Program-made: the position numbers and the translations under genes
Notes under the pieces: generated by a model
Databases searched by the model: none
What the model was told of the DNA's origin: nothing
The model's input: the letters and a program-made list of their open reading frames with translations, nothing else
Part shown: positions 1 to 11,290 of the stretch, in pieces
Layout: every line of letters begins with the position of its first letter
How positions within the stretch are numbered: the stretch's first letter is position 1
Origin: Heracleum sosnowskyi
Taxonomy: Eukaryota > Streptophyta > Magnoliopsida > Apiales > Apiaceae
Length of the DNA: 64,000 bases
Assembly (NCBI GenBank): GCA_030848705.1
Contig: CM061235.1
Span: 137,523,228 to 137,587,227 of the forward strand
Direction: 5' to 3'

Positions 1-273
1 AGAGTATATGCTATGCTAAAGTGTTTTTTGATAAAAGTTACGTGATGTTAACTGATAAATTAATTCAGGGATATTATAAAAAATTAAATTTTGAATTATA
101 AATAAAATAGAAATCTAGAATTCAATTCAAAATCGATAAAATTCAAATTTTGAATTTAGAATGATTCACCCGGCCGAGCTCAGCCAGACCCTTTAAATCA
201 AAAAACAAACAACCTCTCTCTCTGTCTCTCTCTCTCAAGAAAAAAGTAAAAAATTAGACGGAGATAAAAGAAG

Positions 274-1525
274 ATGGTGGTACTGCGTTCCGGAAATGAA
301 ACGACGACGGGGACTTGTTCATCTATGGCCTCTAGAAGGTAAAATCTATTGAGTTTTATATTTTCTACTTTGATTGTGCTTGCTTTTTCTGCATGTTTAT
401 TTACACGCACTAGGGTTTTCTTGCTGTTCGAGTGCCCAATTTATGATATATACGTACCTAATGTTTTCGCTTGTCGAAATAATATTATGCAATACTTATG
501 AGATTGTATGCTATTTGGGTCGATAATTCTTACTTTCTGTGGAAAATACAATTATCAAACGCAGGAATTCAGCATTGCATGGAACAACTGAGAAAAGGGA
601 TATCGAGTAAGTTTATCGCACTAAACTACACACTATTGCTAAATTTTACGGTTTAAAAATTAGAATTTAGGGGTTTAAAGATATGCTATTTTCTATTTAT
701 TAGAATTCTGGTTTGGGGGTTTTCTAAGGCCCTAATTCTCCTGGGCTTAGAGATTGTATGCTATTTGGGTCGATAATTCTTACTTTTTGTGGAAAATGCA
801 ATCATCAAACGCAGGAATTTACCAATGACCGGAACGTCTCCAACAACTAAGAAAAGGGGAACAACTGAGAAAAGGGATAACAAGTAAGTTTTATTTCAAT
901 TTTATTTTCTTTACTTATATTCATTTGAATTTGGTTTGTCAACTGACAATTTTTCTTACCCTTTTTTTTTATTAAGGAAAAAGGGAAAACGAGTCAAACG
1001 AGTCACACTTGTTAAGTATGGAGAGTGGAACGCTTTCGACATGTTCATGTACCTTTTTACTTAAATTTTTTCCTTATTCAATCTTTCCTTTGTAGGTTTT
1101 AATTTGATTTTGTTTGACTATAGGATTATGGACTTTAAGCTACGATATTACAAGACTCATCCACGCCCAAACTTCTTAGTAAGATCTCCCTTTTTTTTAA
1201 CACAACTTTAAGTGTCAATTCTTTTATGAATCAATGTTAATTCTTTTCTTTGTGCTCTTTTCATCAAAGGTAATGGGACCAGATCAAGTCGAAACCGCTC
1301 TCAATGAGGGTTTGGCTGAAGGATGTAAAGAATGGGGGAACATGAGTGATAATGTAAGTAATTTTGCTGAAAATTATACATCTGTTAGATATGCTGCGAC
1401 CTCTAATTTCCTCATACTTAATTCTTTTTCAGAAAAAAGCTGAGTGGATGGAAAAGTTCGAGAAACTGCAGGCTGAAGGAAAGAGCCTAATGTCTCTTAA
1501 AAGAGAATACAGAAATCTGTATTAA
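274..1525 (+). CDS. Unrecognised seven-exon gene, copy A (159 aa)
   Basis: I do not recognise the product. Splice signals give exons 274-338, 565-606, 815-883, 977-1,048, 1,124-1,178, 1,270-1,353 and 1,433-1,525, which join in frame to a 159-residue protein. The ATG at 274 follows a CT-rich leader typical of plant 5' UTRs. The N-terminal part is rich in Thr, Lys and Arg, with TTEKRD twice and a basic KKGKRVKRV stretch. The C-terminal part is charged and probably helical (residues about 100-159, with WMEKFEKL and EYRNLY near the end). Exons 2 and 3 with their upstream intron sequence are tandem duplicates. The fourth intron could use GTTCAT instead of GTACCT, which would drop two residues. Copy B at 26,650 has the same structure with few changes. 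A nuclear role would be a guess from the basic stretch only. Confidence 0.55.
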
Positions 1526-1599
1526 TACTACAGATAGTTTGATAGGCCCATTTGCTTAAGTAGTTGAGCATGTGTGCTCTACTTGTTGACTAGTACAAT

Positions 1600-1950
1600 T
1601 TGTTTGGTCTGTATTAATTTGATACTTGGTTATTTTTGGTGTATGGATCCCTACGGTTGCAAATATGGTGGATGTTTTAACTATCTATGCAAGACATTTA
1701 AATTTGTTATGATTATTCTTTTGCATTTAATACTTCAACTCTAGGACTCACCGGGCACACTAATACTACTTGGTTATGGACTGCTTGTGTCACCCTTAGA
1801 GTGGCCTTGATCTGTTCCCATGCCAACTAGTCACTCTAAATAATATATATTTGTCGCCTCTGTGATCTTGATATCAAGCTTGGGAATGGTACTGTTACTG
1901 TATCTCTTGTACTCAATTTCAGTTCTTTAGCACTTCTTACTAAATGTAAT
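1600..1950. repeat. R1 repeat, copy 1
   Basis: About 340 bp found three times in the window: here, at 4,858-5,203 and at 27,986-28,325. It starts near TTTGATACTTGGTTATTTTT and ends in the pyrimidine-rich stretch before TACTAAATG. In the other two copies it leads into an intron acceptor upstream of the F-box sequence. No coding content seen. The stretch 1,951-2,233 that follows shows no gene. Confidence 0.85.
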
Positions 1951-2233
1951 GATTACGTACTATCACTGTCTTGTTTTGCAGATCACTTGTATATTACTGT
2001 CACTAGAAATTTAGTTGATTGTTGCCGACTATGGACTCTTTCTTCTGGCAGAGTCATCACAAAAAGATTACTCTTTTCATGTCTATAATTTTCTAAAATA
2101 TTACATACTGACTATTTAATTTTATAGGTCAAATGAAGATCTCAAGTATATATCTTTGTAACAGCAACATAAAAGGAAGTTGTTTGATATGACTCGTGCA
2201 CAGCGGGAACTTAACAACGCTAGCATCCGGGTA

Positions 2234-3241
2234 CAGTAAAACCTCTATAAAGTAATAATGTTGGGACCGGGATATTTTATTAATTTAGAGAGATATTATT
2301 ATATCGATAAATTAATAATTTATTAATTTAAAGAGAATTTACATAAGACCTTTAAATTTCCAAGTCTAATGTACTAGTTACAATATATATTAGTTAGAGA
2401 TGAAAAATAAATTACAAAAATAAGTTCCAAGGCACATTCTATGAATGTACATTCACAAGTTAATTGAATTTATCAAGTTCATTGTTTTTGAATAAGTAAA
2501 AAGTTAGTTCATAGTACCAAAAAGTTGGTCCATGGTACCAACGCAGTACATTAAACATGGTTAGAATTTGATCACTATAAAATGTCCACTGAATTCGACA
2601 CTGCAAAATTCGTTCAGTGAATCCAACCGGCTCAAGTGATTTAAACGATGTAAATTCTGGAGAAGACATTCGTGAGCTTGAGAACTTGATTACAGGTATG
2701 CATTATCGGCACGAAATGGATGTGAATCACTTGCTAGATTATCCTGGTGAAAATAATGAATGTTACGAGGTTCAAAGCATTGAAGAAATTGTGGCGGATA
2801 CCATTCAAAATCCGATCGATGACGAAGTTGAGGATGATTCAATAGCTTTGGAACCGGTCACTCGGAAAGAAGCATTGCAAGCGGCAACAACTCTTCACAA
2901 CTTTTTGTTGCAATACGAGAAGACAATGCCCCAACTCTTAAGTGCAGTGAGGAGATTTAAAGATGAAGTCAATATAGATTTGAAGTTCAACAAAAAACAA
3001 GTGACTATAGATTCATTTTTTACTAGACAATCTTAGAATATGTATGGAATCTTTTAATGATTATTAATTTATAGTTTCGTTGGGACCAATATATATACTT
3101 TGGGATTTCAAAAAAGTTATTATCTTATTATTTTATCGATTAGGGTCCAATTTTATACTGGTCCCAAGTTGGGACTGGACAAATTATTAATTTTATCGAG
3201 ATTATTAATTTATCGAGTATTAATTTATAGAGGTTTTACTG
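2234..3241 (+). mobile_element. pogo/Emigrant-type Tc1-mariner element, internally deleted
   Basis: Terminal inverted repeats begin CAGTAAAACCTCTATAAA on the left and end TTTATAGAGGTTTTACTG on the right. They are flanked by TA on both sides (2,232-2,233 and 3,242-3,243). This terminal sequence and TA duplication are those of the plant Emigrant/Lemi1 group of pogo-like transposons. At 1,008 bp it is too short for an autonomous element and keeps only the 3' part of the transposase gene. It lies in the part of copy A that is absent from copy B. Confidence 0.85.
2617..3036 (+). pseudogene. pogo-like transposase, C-terminal fragment
   Basis: An open stretch of about 139 codons resembles the C-terminal end of plant pogo/Tigger-type transposases. 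It has an acidic run, then VTRKEALQAATTLHNFLLQ, and ends near KKQVTIDSFF. The helix-turn-helix DNA-binding part and the DDE/DDD catalytic core are missing. The frame opens with GTG and no good ATG precedes it. It is therefore a deletion remnant and cannot cut DNA. The frame is free of stops, which fits either recent deletion or chance. Confidence 0.75.
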
Positions 3242-3454
3242 TATATGATATGAACAGGTAATATGTTTGTTGTTCATAAATCCAATGTAGATACTCTTTT
3301 CATCTCTGTTGTCTTCCTATAAATTGACCTAATGCTTTTTGTTTTGAAAACTCAAATCAATCAGTACAGATTTTCGTAGTTTTTGTGGAGGTTAGATTTT
3401 ATAAATTTCTTGTAGAAATGAGATCAAATATTGATCTTGTTTTCTAGTCTCTCC

Positions 3455-3456
<2 letters not shown>

Positions 3457-3496
<40 letters not shown>
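3457..3496. repeat. (AT)20 microsatellite
   Basis: Twenty uninterrupted AT units between CTCCCC and TATTCTCC. The rest of 3,242-3,696 is AT-rich with no gene seen. Confidence 0.95.
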
Positions 3497-3500
<4 letters not shown>

Positions 3501-3696
3501 CTCCTTTTTTTGCGGCAAATATAATTGACCAGACAGCTGTTTACAGATTTTTCCTTACAAATCTCTTCCCATATATAATAAGCCACACAGGGGCAAAATG
3601 AGCAAGAAAAACCTTGTGAAAAGACCGGTAAGCCCTTAAATGATCAGGATTTACACACATACGCATTAACCCTTGGAACGTGAAACTGAAAACTCT

Positions 3697-4242
3697 GGTC
3701 TGAGGTACTGCCTTTTCCATTCCTCGTTTTTCAGGTATCTCGCTTTATCGTTTTATTGCTAACAACCCTTGGTGGATGGTGCAGTTGTGCGTGTGACTAG
3801 GATAAACTTGGTTGATATTTTGATGATAAACAACAGTGGGATTGTAATCTTCTAGAATGATTTTGGTAAGTCTTGTATATTCACCGATAGAGTTTATGTT
3901 GTTTGGGTTATATATAAAGGTATATTGAATTTGATTTGGTGATAGAAGAAAGCAATATTCGGAATTTGCGAGTTATTATCTTCTTGATCAATCATGTTGA
4001 TATATTAATATGAGACGGGGTTCATGACATTTTTGGATTGCAGTTCAATGCGAATTGTATATACCTACCTATTATTTTTCCATATATACCTATTATTTTT
4101 CCATATATATGGTTATATCGCTCTTTGTGAATTTGGATTTATCATTTTCAAGTTTACAGGATTTAATCTTTGTAGTTATTTTTCTATATGGTTATATCGC
4201 TCTTTGTGAATTTGTAGATTGTAGTTATCATTTTCTAATATG
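3697..4242 (+). repeat. R2 repeat, partial copy of the F-box 3' end and downstream DNA
   Basis: The sequence matches 6,474-6,975 and 28,492-29,010. It starts at CTGAGGTACTGCC inside the degenerate F-box 3' end and runs into noncoding DNA. It shares with copy B about 20 bp (ATATTAAT.TGAGACGGGG near 4,000) that are missing from the 6.7-kb copy. A short local duplication, TACCTATTATTTTTCCATATA, is seen twice at about 4,066-4,108. Confidence 0.85.
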
Positions 4243-4397
4243 GTAGATTCCCTGGAACAAGGATCTCCACCGCGCCTTCCTCAATCAGCATCTACTCGAT
4301 TATTGAAAATTTTATCATTCACTCGAGTTCATGTATGAAAAGCTATAAATTTAGTAATTAGACCGTAATTTGAATATCGAGAAAACTTACACTAGCT

Positions 4398-4484
4398 GTT
4401 GAAATGATCCTCTCAAGAACTAGAGGCACTAATGCTTTTAGCTCTTCTTTGCTTTCACGACCAAAGGCAGGGTAGTTGTAATCA
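4398..4484 (-). other. Possible orphan exon fragment, minus strand
   Basis: On the minus strand an open stretch reads NYPAFGRESKEELKALVPLV and continues to LERIISTAS, then meets a clean GTAAGT donor. Upstream of it the frame is closed by a stop. Composition looks protein-like, but I do not recognise the family. It lies outside the duplicated unit and just left of a Helitron terminus, so it may be a relic of a transposed gene piece. The rest of 4,243-4,630 shows nothing else. Confidence 0.25.
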
Positions 4485-4630
4485 TTTCACCGATCTCTCC
4501 AACCATAAATAGTGATTTCTTGAAATAGTTGTCACATTCTATATTTAGTCATAGTTTTTTGATTGATTAACTACACTTTAACTGCATACTTGGCTAAACT
4601 CAGGTATTTATAATAAGGATTTTATGAAAT

Positions 4631-4857
4631 ACTAGCTTAAAACCCGTGCGATGCACGGATTGTTAATTGTTGTTTTATTATTTACTTTTTAATATTATAT
4701 TATTTATATTTGTTAAAAAAAAAAGTAGGTTTATTAAAATAGCTAAACGCTTTTAAATAATTAAAAACATTAGAATGGATTTTAAAATAAATAATTAAGG
4801 GTTTGCCTGTTATATTTTTGGAAAATGTGGAGTTTTAGTAAGGAAAAATAGAAAATG
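4631..4857 (-). mobile_element. Helitron 3' terminus, minus strand
   Basis: Read on the minus strand, a hairpin CCGTGC-ATC-GCACGG (4,644-4,658) is followed after 8 bases by CTAGT at 4,635-4,631, and then by T. A stem-loop near a CTRRT end is the signature of Helitron 3' ends. No TC-type 5' end is clear before the R1 repeat resumes at 4,858, so the element may be truncated. No coding sequence. Confidence 0.6.
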
Positions 4858-5203
4858 TAATAATTTGATACTTGGTTATTTTTGGTATATGGATCCCTAC
4901 GGTTGCAAATATGGTGGATGTTTTATTTATCTATGCAAGACATTTAAATTTGTTATGATTATTCTTTTGCATTTAAAACTTCAACCCTAGGACTTATCGG
5001 GCACACTAATACTACTTGGTTATGGACTGCTTGTGTCACCCCTTAGAGTGGCCTTGATGTGTTCCCATTCCAACTAGTCATTCTAAATAATATATATTTA
5101 TCGCCTTTGTGATCTTGATATCAAGCTTGGAAGTGGTACTGTATCTCTTGTACTCAATTTCAGTTCTTTAGCACTTCTCTTACTAAATGCAATTTCAGGT
5201 TAT
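4858..5203. repeat. R1 repeat, copy 2
   Basis: Second copy of the 340-bp repeat. It ends TTACTAAATGCAATTTCAG, a good intron acceptor, and runs directly into the F-box pseudogene region. The third copy at 27,986-28,325 ends with the same bases. Confidence 0.85.
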
Positions 5204-5282
5204 TTTTTATATTTGTTTATTTGCAACTCATTCAGGTACTTTAAGTTGTGATGAAGATGATGATAAGAATGAATTGTCGGGT

Positions 5283-6476
5283 ATGGATCTTGATTTCTTT
5301 TATGATCTGTCTCATTTTCCTTATTATGTGTTAGAGATTTTGATAAGGTTGCCTGTTAGATCTATGTTTAGATAAAAGTGTGTTTGTAAGCAGTGGTTGA
5401 GTTTGATTTCGCATCCTTCGTGTTCGAGGTTTTATGTTTCTATGAGGTTGAATGCTTATTTGCCGTTTAGGTTGTTTTATAGGTATGTTTATGTGCCTGA
5501 ATTTAAGGAGGGTTTTGAGGAAGCTGAAGCCTGATGTGTATGTTTCGAAGGAGTTTTCGCTGTTGTTTTTGTCTAGTTTGGAAGAGCAGCAACAGTCTGA
5601 TCAGTTTAAGGTGTTGGCGGTGAGTAATGGATTGGTTATGTTTTGTTTGTTGGGACCGTTTTTTTTATTATGTTTGTGATCCGGTGACTAGGCAGTGGGT
5701 TAGTGATTAGTCTTCCAAGGGGGAGGCAGAATGCGTTGATTCATCATCATGTGTTTTATGGGGAGGGGCTTGTTAGCAGGGTGAATGAGGATAATGTTGT
5801 TACGAGCTATAGGGCTGCACGTGTTGAGTGCAGTTTGGGAGATTCTTTCTTTCTTAATCTGGAGACGTTTTCGTTTGAAACTGGTGTGTGGACGGCTCAT
5901 ACACTGGTTTGCCCTAAAAAGATCCGGTTGCTTAGGCGTGGCTTTGGACCTATTAATTTTAATGGAAAACTGCATTGGTTTGTACAGGACAATGGGATGG
6001 TGGCTTTTGACCCTTACGAGAATAGTGATCGTTGCCGGTTAATTCAGTTTCCGGATGGCAGGAACGACAGTGAGAATGAAGAGCAGCATGATAGCCTTTA
6101 TCGTTTATGCAGTGTCAGCCAAAGAAAGCTGAGATATTTTGAAGTAGCTCCAGAGCCTTCAGAGCTAATTTGTTTTAGCATTGGGAGGCTTGAAAATTAT
6201 GAGAAAGGGGAGTGGGTTATGGAGTTTGAAGTAACCTGCAGTGATCTCTATACCTAAGATGACAGGTTAAGTAACTTGTTGCCAACGGCAACCTTTTTTC
6301 CGTTGTCCTTCCACCCATTTGATGCTAATGTTGTGTATATGCATTGTGTGGAACGGTCTTGTATTGTGACTTATAACGTTCGAGCTAGACGGTTGGATGT
6401 CACTTGTGAGGCTAACGGTGTCGTTGAAGACCTCTCTTGGTATGTGGTGGTCCCAGTTGTGCTTCCGATGTGTTCT
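5283..6476 (+). pseudogene. F-box protein gene, decayed
   Basis: The start encodes an F-box: MDLDFFYDLSHFPYYVLEIL, then IRLPVRSMFR, a stop at 5,373, and the continuation KCVCKQWLSLISHP in the same frame. The family is the plant F-box/F-box-associated interaction type (substrate adaptors of SCF ubiquitin ligases). Further on, VLAVSNGLV and later RQWV/SLPRGRQN, FNGKLHWFVQDNGMVAFDP and FEVAPEP follow the usual order. The middle part (about 5,520-5,670) lies in another frame, so there are two frameshifts. A further stop lies at 6,255-6,257. The gene is clearly dead. Copy B of the duplication keeps only the last 150 bp or so. Confidence 0.85.
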
Positions 6477-8440
6477 GAGGTACTGCCTTTTCCATTCCTC
6501 GTTTTTCAGGTATCTCGCTTCATCGTTTTATTGCTAACAACCCTTGGTGGATGGTGCAGTTGCGCGTGTGACTACGATAAACTTGGTCGATATTTTGATG
6601 ATAAACAACAGTGGGATTGTAATCTTCTAGAACAATTTTGGTAAGTCTTGCATATTCATAGATAGAATTTATGTTGTTTGGGTTATATATATGAAGGCAT
6701 ATTGAATTTGATTTGGTGATAGAAGAAAGCAATATTCGGAATTTGCGAGTTATTATCTTTTTGATCAATCATGTTGATGTTCATGACATTTTTGGTGTGC
6801 AGTTCAACGCGAATTTTATATACCTACCTATTATTTTTCCATATGGTTATATGGCTCTTTGTGAATTTGTAGTTATCATTTTCAAGTTCACAGGATTCAA
6901 TATTTGTAATTATTTTTCTATATGGTTATATCACTCTTTGTGAATTTTTAGATTCTAGTTATCATTTTCTAGAAAGCTTAAAGCTATATCTAATTAAAAA
7001 GAAACCACTTAAGAATTCAGAGCCTCCATTTTTAAAAAAGGCTTAGATTTTGTCTTCAAATCCACTCCATTCCCCTTTACCTGTGGGTAATATGGATTGC
7101 TACATGTGTGTTATATGGATAAGTGGATTATTAAGTAGAAATTATGTAGATATCTTAACAAACTAAAATCTTACTAACAATCTAATTCAGTGAGATATAC
7201 AAAAAGAACATTTAAAGGGTTTGTCCCTAATAAGCTTGGCAACTTGAAGAGTCTGATAAGCTTGGACACGTACAACAACAATATACAGGTATCATTTCTC
7301 CTACTTTGAGAAAGTTGTACCTCTTGTTTTCTTGGAAGTTGGCCTTATCGTGTGTGTATATGTATTTATGTTTTTTCCCATGGCCAATTCATTTAAGCAT
7401 CTCAAGTTTAAACTGAACTATTCAAGTTTGTGACTGAGGCAGTGATGTGAGTTAATGATCTTCAGTGACGTGTTTCATTTGACATTGCCACTGTATAAAT
7501 CAGTTTGCCTATATTACTCGCACCTCAGGCTCGATCATTTTGGCTTCCATCTGGCAAACGATTTCTACGAACGACGTTCACGCTAACAGAGTCTACATGC
7601 AATTTAGGTACTACAAACATTTAATATTTGGGTGTTACAAGAATAGCTTTAAAAATCCCTGTTTTATAACTCTTTGCAATCGTGTTAAAAACCGTTGGGG
7701 TCCATAAGTAATCTTTAAACTTTTCTGTTGTGGACAATACAGCTGCAAATTGATACATGTTTAGTTTACATTTAAAACTTAGGTTATTGATGTAGTACAA
7801 CATCTGGGTGAAAGTGGTTAGACACGTATAAGTGAAAGAGGCTCATTTGTTAGAGATGGGCCTAATGCAGTGTAGCATAATGGAGGTATGAGATATTTTA
7901 TCATGGTAAATGCATAAAAAAAATATCTTTTTGATATTACAGGCTGCTGGAGTTTGTCACGGGTAGTTTTTAAAAATCATTCTTCTGCCCCCTTTACATC
8001 ACTATAATATGTAGTGCGAGAGTGAGGGCATCCTAAACCAGTTGGGACTGAAGACGTTTGAGAACACCGAAGGTTATCTGTGTAGCAGTGTAATGCTAAC
8101 TGTATCGCAGGTAATTTGGTCAATATATTGAGCGTAATACATTACCTTACATATGGTTGCTTAGGCTAAAAATTGTTGTTTCATGTCTGTTAATTAATAT
8201 GGTAATTATAAATGAAGCACAACAACTTGGATTACTGTTTGCTAGGAATCGGGAATAATTGGATGTCACGTTCCATGTCACTACATCAAAGTGGCGTATT
8301 AGCTGGTGAAATTGAGACAATCACAACTGAAGTTTGTGAAGTTAGCAACTGACTTAATATACTTCTTATTAATTTGTCAAGCTAATCTACTAACTTGCGC
8401 CTGGTACTCGAAAGTTCCAAGTTCTTTTTACACACACATA
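6477..8440. other. Noncoding part of duplication copy A
   Basis: Collinear with 28,492-30,605. It contains the R2 repeat (to about 6,975), an LRR exon remnant at 7,214-7,288 and an open stretch near 8,240-8,340 reading NNWMSRSMSLHQSGVLAGE. In copy B this last stretch ends at a clean GTAAGT donor. I do not recognise this second fragment. No intact gene seen. Confidence 0.6.
7214..7288 (+). pseudogene. Leucine-rich-repeat exon remnant (SERK/LRP type)
   Basis: It reads KGFVPNKLGNLKSLISLDTY then NNNIQ and stops at a GT donor. This matches one 24-residue plant LRR exon of the type seen in somatic embryogenesis receptor kinases and related short LRR proteins. The sequence just before it (EIYKKNI) fits the preceding repeat but in a shifted frame. 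No other exon is recognisable except a weak ISPTLRKL continuation. The same fragment occurs in copy B. Confidence 0.6.
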
Positions 8441-9724
8441 ATGTTATAACCAAATCGTCGTAATTCTCTTATATCTGCTACAAATTGATGAGATGCACAA
8501 TTCAAAACTATTAGTTCAAAAGTATATGAATTACATACAGATAATAATCCCACAATAAAATCATAAATGAACTAATTGAACAAAAGCTGAAACAAATAAA
8601 ATAGATACATCCAAAAGAGATAAAAGACATATTTATGAAAGAAGGATTCAAATGCAAATATAAGAAGAATGGAAATAAGAAGGCAAGAACCGTGAGTTTT
8701 GAGAGTGTAAAGACATACCTGTTTTCAAATTCAAAATTCAAATTAATATTGGAAATCTCATAATTAGGGATATACAATCCACATGCCTGAAATTAAGAGT
8801 TTGTGCAACCGACACCTAAGAAGAAAACGGGAGAAAAACATGTACTCCCGGTTGTAATTTGAACATTCTATCTTTAAAGTTAAATGAAGTACATATAAGA
8901 ACCTTGATACCTGTCTGTAAAAGTGTTCACACGTGCAAGAATAGTTATTATGAACATGAGTAATGGCAAAATACTGTAAATACGGTAAATGTATAAGGGT
9001 AATATAGTAAAATGAACGTCAAAATTCCTTCAGGCTTTATCACTTAAGTAGATGAAAATTAGAATACGGTCCGTCTTTTTACTAGATACTTGAATCAAAT
9101 AATTTTGAGTAAGGGTTGTACACCCATCATTTGTTCATTTCCCCAAACTCCTATAAAACAATGTCAAAACTTTTGGTCTGGTTAACTTTATGCATTTATC
9201 AAGCTTACACATCATCGCCACACTTAAAATCTAGAGGTAGGCACCTGAGAGGAATCATGGATGGCCAGGGATTGCTACTGAAGCACTATACCACATTTTC
9301 ACAATAGCCCAATGGGTTTGCTGCAAAAAAATAATTAAAATCAAGCTTTATTTTTCAAATATATGATTTAACTATATAATTAAAATCAAGCCCCGAAATT
9401 CTGATATTGCACCCTTAAATCTTGTATCGAATATTTTGTGAAATCGAGAGGACGAATTATACGATATTGGGCTGGCAAGTCGCGATTGCAAGCAAATCTT
9501 CTCGGAATTCTAAGCAAATCGCGCCCTCCCAACTGATTTAAGTCAAAAAATGGATACTCATGGTGTTGAAGGAATTTAGCGGTATCCAATGGAGGCCTTG
9601 GATTTGGAACCTTTTATTGATTTATTAACATGACATCTGCGGCTTGCTTTAGAAATTATATACATGTATCTTTTAGTAACTACGGTATTTTGCTTGAAAT
9701 CATGAGTTTTTTTCAAAATATTTA
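8441..9724. other. Intergenic, AT-rich
   Basis: No intact gene. The only stretch that looks coding is the minus-strand ORF at 9,386-9,620, listed separately. Confidence 0.5.
9386..9620 (-). other. Unrecognised minus-strand ORF
   Basis: About 70 codons read on the minus strand. They include PPLDTAKFLQHHEYPFFDLN, then GGRDLLRIPRRFACNRDLPA and RPLDFTKYSIQDL, and end at a stop near 9,386. Amino-acid use is well balanced and unlike the AT-rich noise around it. The reading extends upstream of any ATG, so it may be the last part of a longer gene or of an inserted fragment. I cannot name a family. Confidence 0.3.
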
Positions 9725-10101
9725 GAACATCTCCAACGGTATTTTGTAAAAATGGTTGGCTAAATATTGATCATGTAAAATTTACTGACTGAAATCGGTA
9801 AGACATTATACTCCAACGGAGTTGGCTATATTGATTAGTTATATTTTAAAAGTAGTATGTTATTATTATTCTAAGTTTTTATAAATACAATATATTATTT
9901 TAATATGGTAATGGCTGACGTGTAATTCTGCTATAGGTCTCTAGTGGTTCAACATATATAGCCAACGTGAGGTTAGCTGTATTTTTAGCCAAAGGTAATG
10001 TCCCATTGAAGAGGCCAAATTTTAACATATTCTCTATAATTTTTATTTAAGTTATATAATTTGAATTTTTAGTTAAGGGGTGGTCATGATTGGAGATGCT
10101 T
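9725..10101. mobile_element. MITE, PIF/Harbinger-like (TTA target duplication)
   Basis: It begins GAACATCTCCAACGG and ends TTGGAGATGCTT, an inverted repeat, with TTA on both sides (9,722-9,724 and 10,102-10,104). Length is 377 bp and there is no coding sequence. The same terminal motif and TTA duplication recur at 45,872-46,268 and 63,409-63,685, so three family members lie in this window. Confidence 0.75.
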
Positions 10102-10737
10102 TTAGAATTATACTAATAATCGATCAATATATATATAGGGAGTTACTTCAATGAGAACCCAAGAACCGAGAACTCAGTGATATTTTTGTATTTTTGTTAA
10201 ATTATCGGGGTAGTTATAACGCAATAAAATAATTCATACATTACTCTTCTGATTTTCCTTTTTCGCTGCCACTATCGAACTCAAAGCCCTTCCCCTTTTG
10301 TTTTTGCTGACACACAATCACCGATCAAAATTGAAAAAAGCCTCAATTAACTATTTAAATCTTTTACTTTGGAGCAATATCATACTCTTCATATCATCAT
10401 ATTATATTTAGATCTTGCAATTTCGAAGATATTTGGAAAGGCCAAAAACATATGAATCACCAAAATCGCACGGGTATTTGGCTCCTTCTTCATCGAAATA
10501 CCTATATTATGATCATACTATGAATGTACATACTATGATCACTAAATTATCAATAGAATCGATTATATTAACACGAAACTTAAACATTTCCAGCTAGTTT
10601 CATGACACATACATGTTATTCTTGGCTAATTTATAGGGTTTCAAGTATGGATTTATGTTTATTCAGTATTTCAGAGCATAGATTCATATACAATGTATGT
10701 AGATGGTCCATTGATAGAGAGTGTAAATTTTTAGGTT

Positions 10738-11290
10738 TTTTTGGTGATTTTTTAGTTAAAAACTTGATTTGTGATTCTGAAAGTAAGATGATAATTTGCT
10801 CTGTTTTGTTTTGGTGATTATGTTGTGAAAAGGTGATTTATGCTATGAGTGTTATTTATTTATTTTAGTGGAGATACTGTTGCAGTCTTGTCATGTGTTA
10901 TTTTTTGGTGATTTGGTGAAATAAACAGGTGATTTAATTATAAATGATAAAATGTTACTCTGCTCCTTATCGTATATGTTTTAGTGATTTTGTCACGCTA
11001 AAGGTGATCTGTATTTTGTAAATGATATTTAATATCTTATTGGATATTATAATCTAGTCTTGTTATACAATTATTTTTGGTGAAGTGTTGAGAAAATGGT
11101 GATTTGCCTTCATAATAATATAAGTCTTTTGGCAATATGGAACTCAACCCTTATGATAAAGTTTCTAGTGATTTAGTTGTGCAAAAGTGATTTTTTTTAT
11201 AGTGAGATTTACTTGCTAAGGGAATTGTAATTTTAAGGTTGTAATTCTATTTTTTGGTGATTCAATGATATAAAATGATGATTTGCTTAA
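10738..11290 (+). repeat. Degenerate array with GGTGATTT motif
   Basis: TTTTTTGGTGATTT or a close variant starts at about 10,738, 10,808, 10,904, 10,980, 11,070, 11,165 and 11,252, spaced 70-96 bases. Most are followed 15-25 bases later by a second GGTGATTTG-like motif after a short AAAA run. The paired spacing is regular enough to suggest an old tandem array. Confidence 0.5.

Larger units (their letters stand above)
1..8440. repeat. Segmental duplication, copy A
   Basis: This block matches 26,387-30,605 in three collinear pieces: about 1-1,600, 4,858-5,203 and 6,308-8,440. The window opens on the last bases of the Stowaway MITE that also precedes copy B, so copy A starts further left. Copy A has two stretches that copy B lacks. 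One is about 1,640-4,857, made of extra partial repeats, a pogo-like element and a Helitron end. The other is most of an F-box pseudogene at about 5,204-6,307. The match ends near 8,440, where the two copies diverge after a short run of TACACACA. Confidence 0.9.

Noticed and set aside
198..410. Minus-strand ORF over the first exon of the unknown gene
   Set aside because: It overlaps the CT-rich leader in antisense and its N-terminal part is a mirror of intron sequence. The plus-strand exons explain the region better.
3392..3586. Minus-strand ORF with a run of Ile-Tyr
   Set aside because: It is a translation of the (AT)20 microsatellite and flanking DNA, with no domain.
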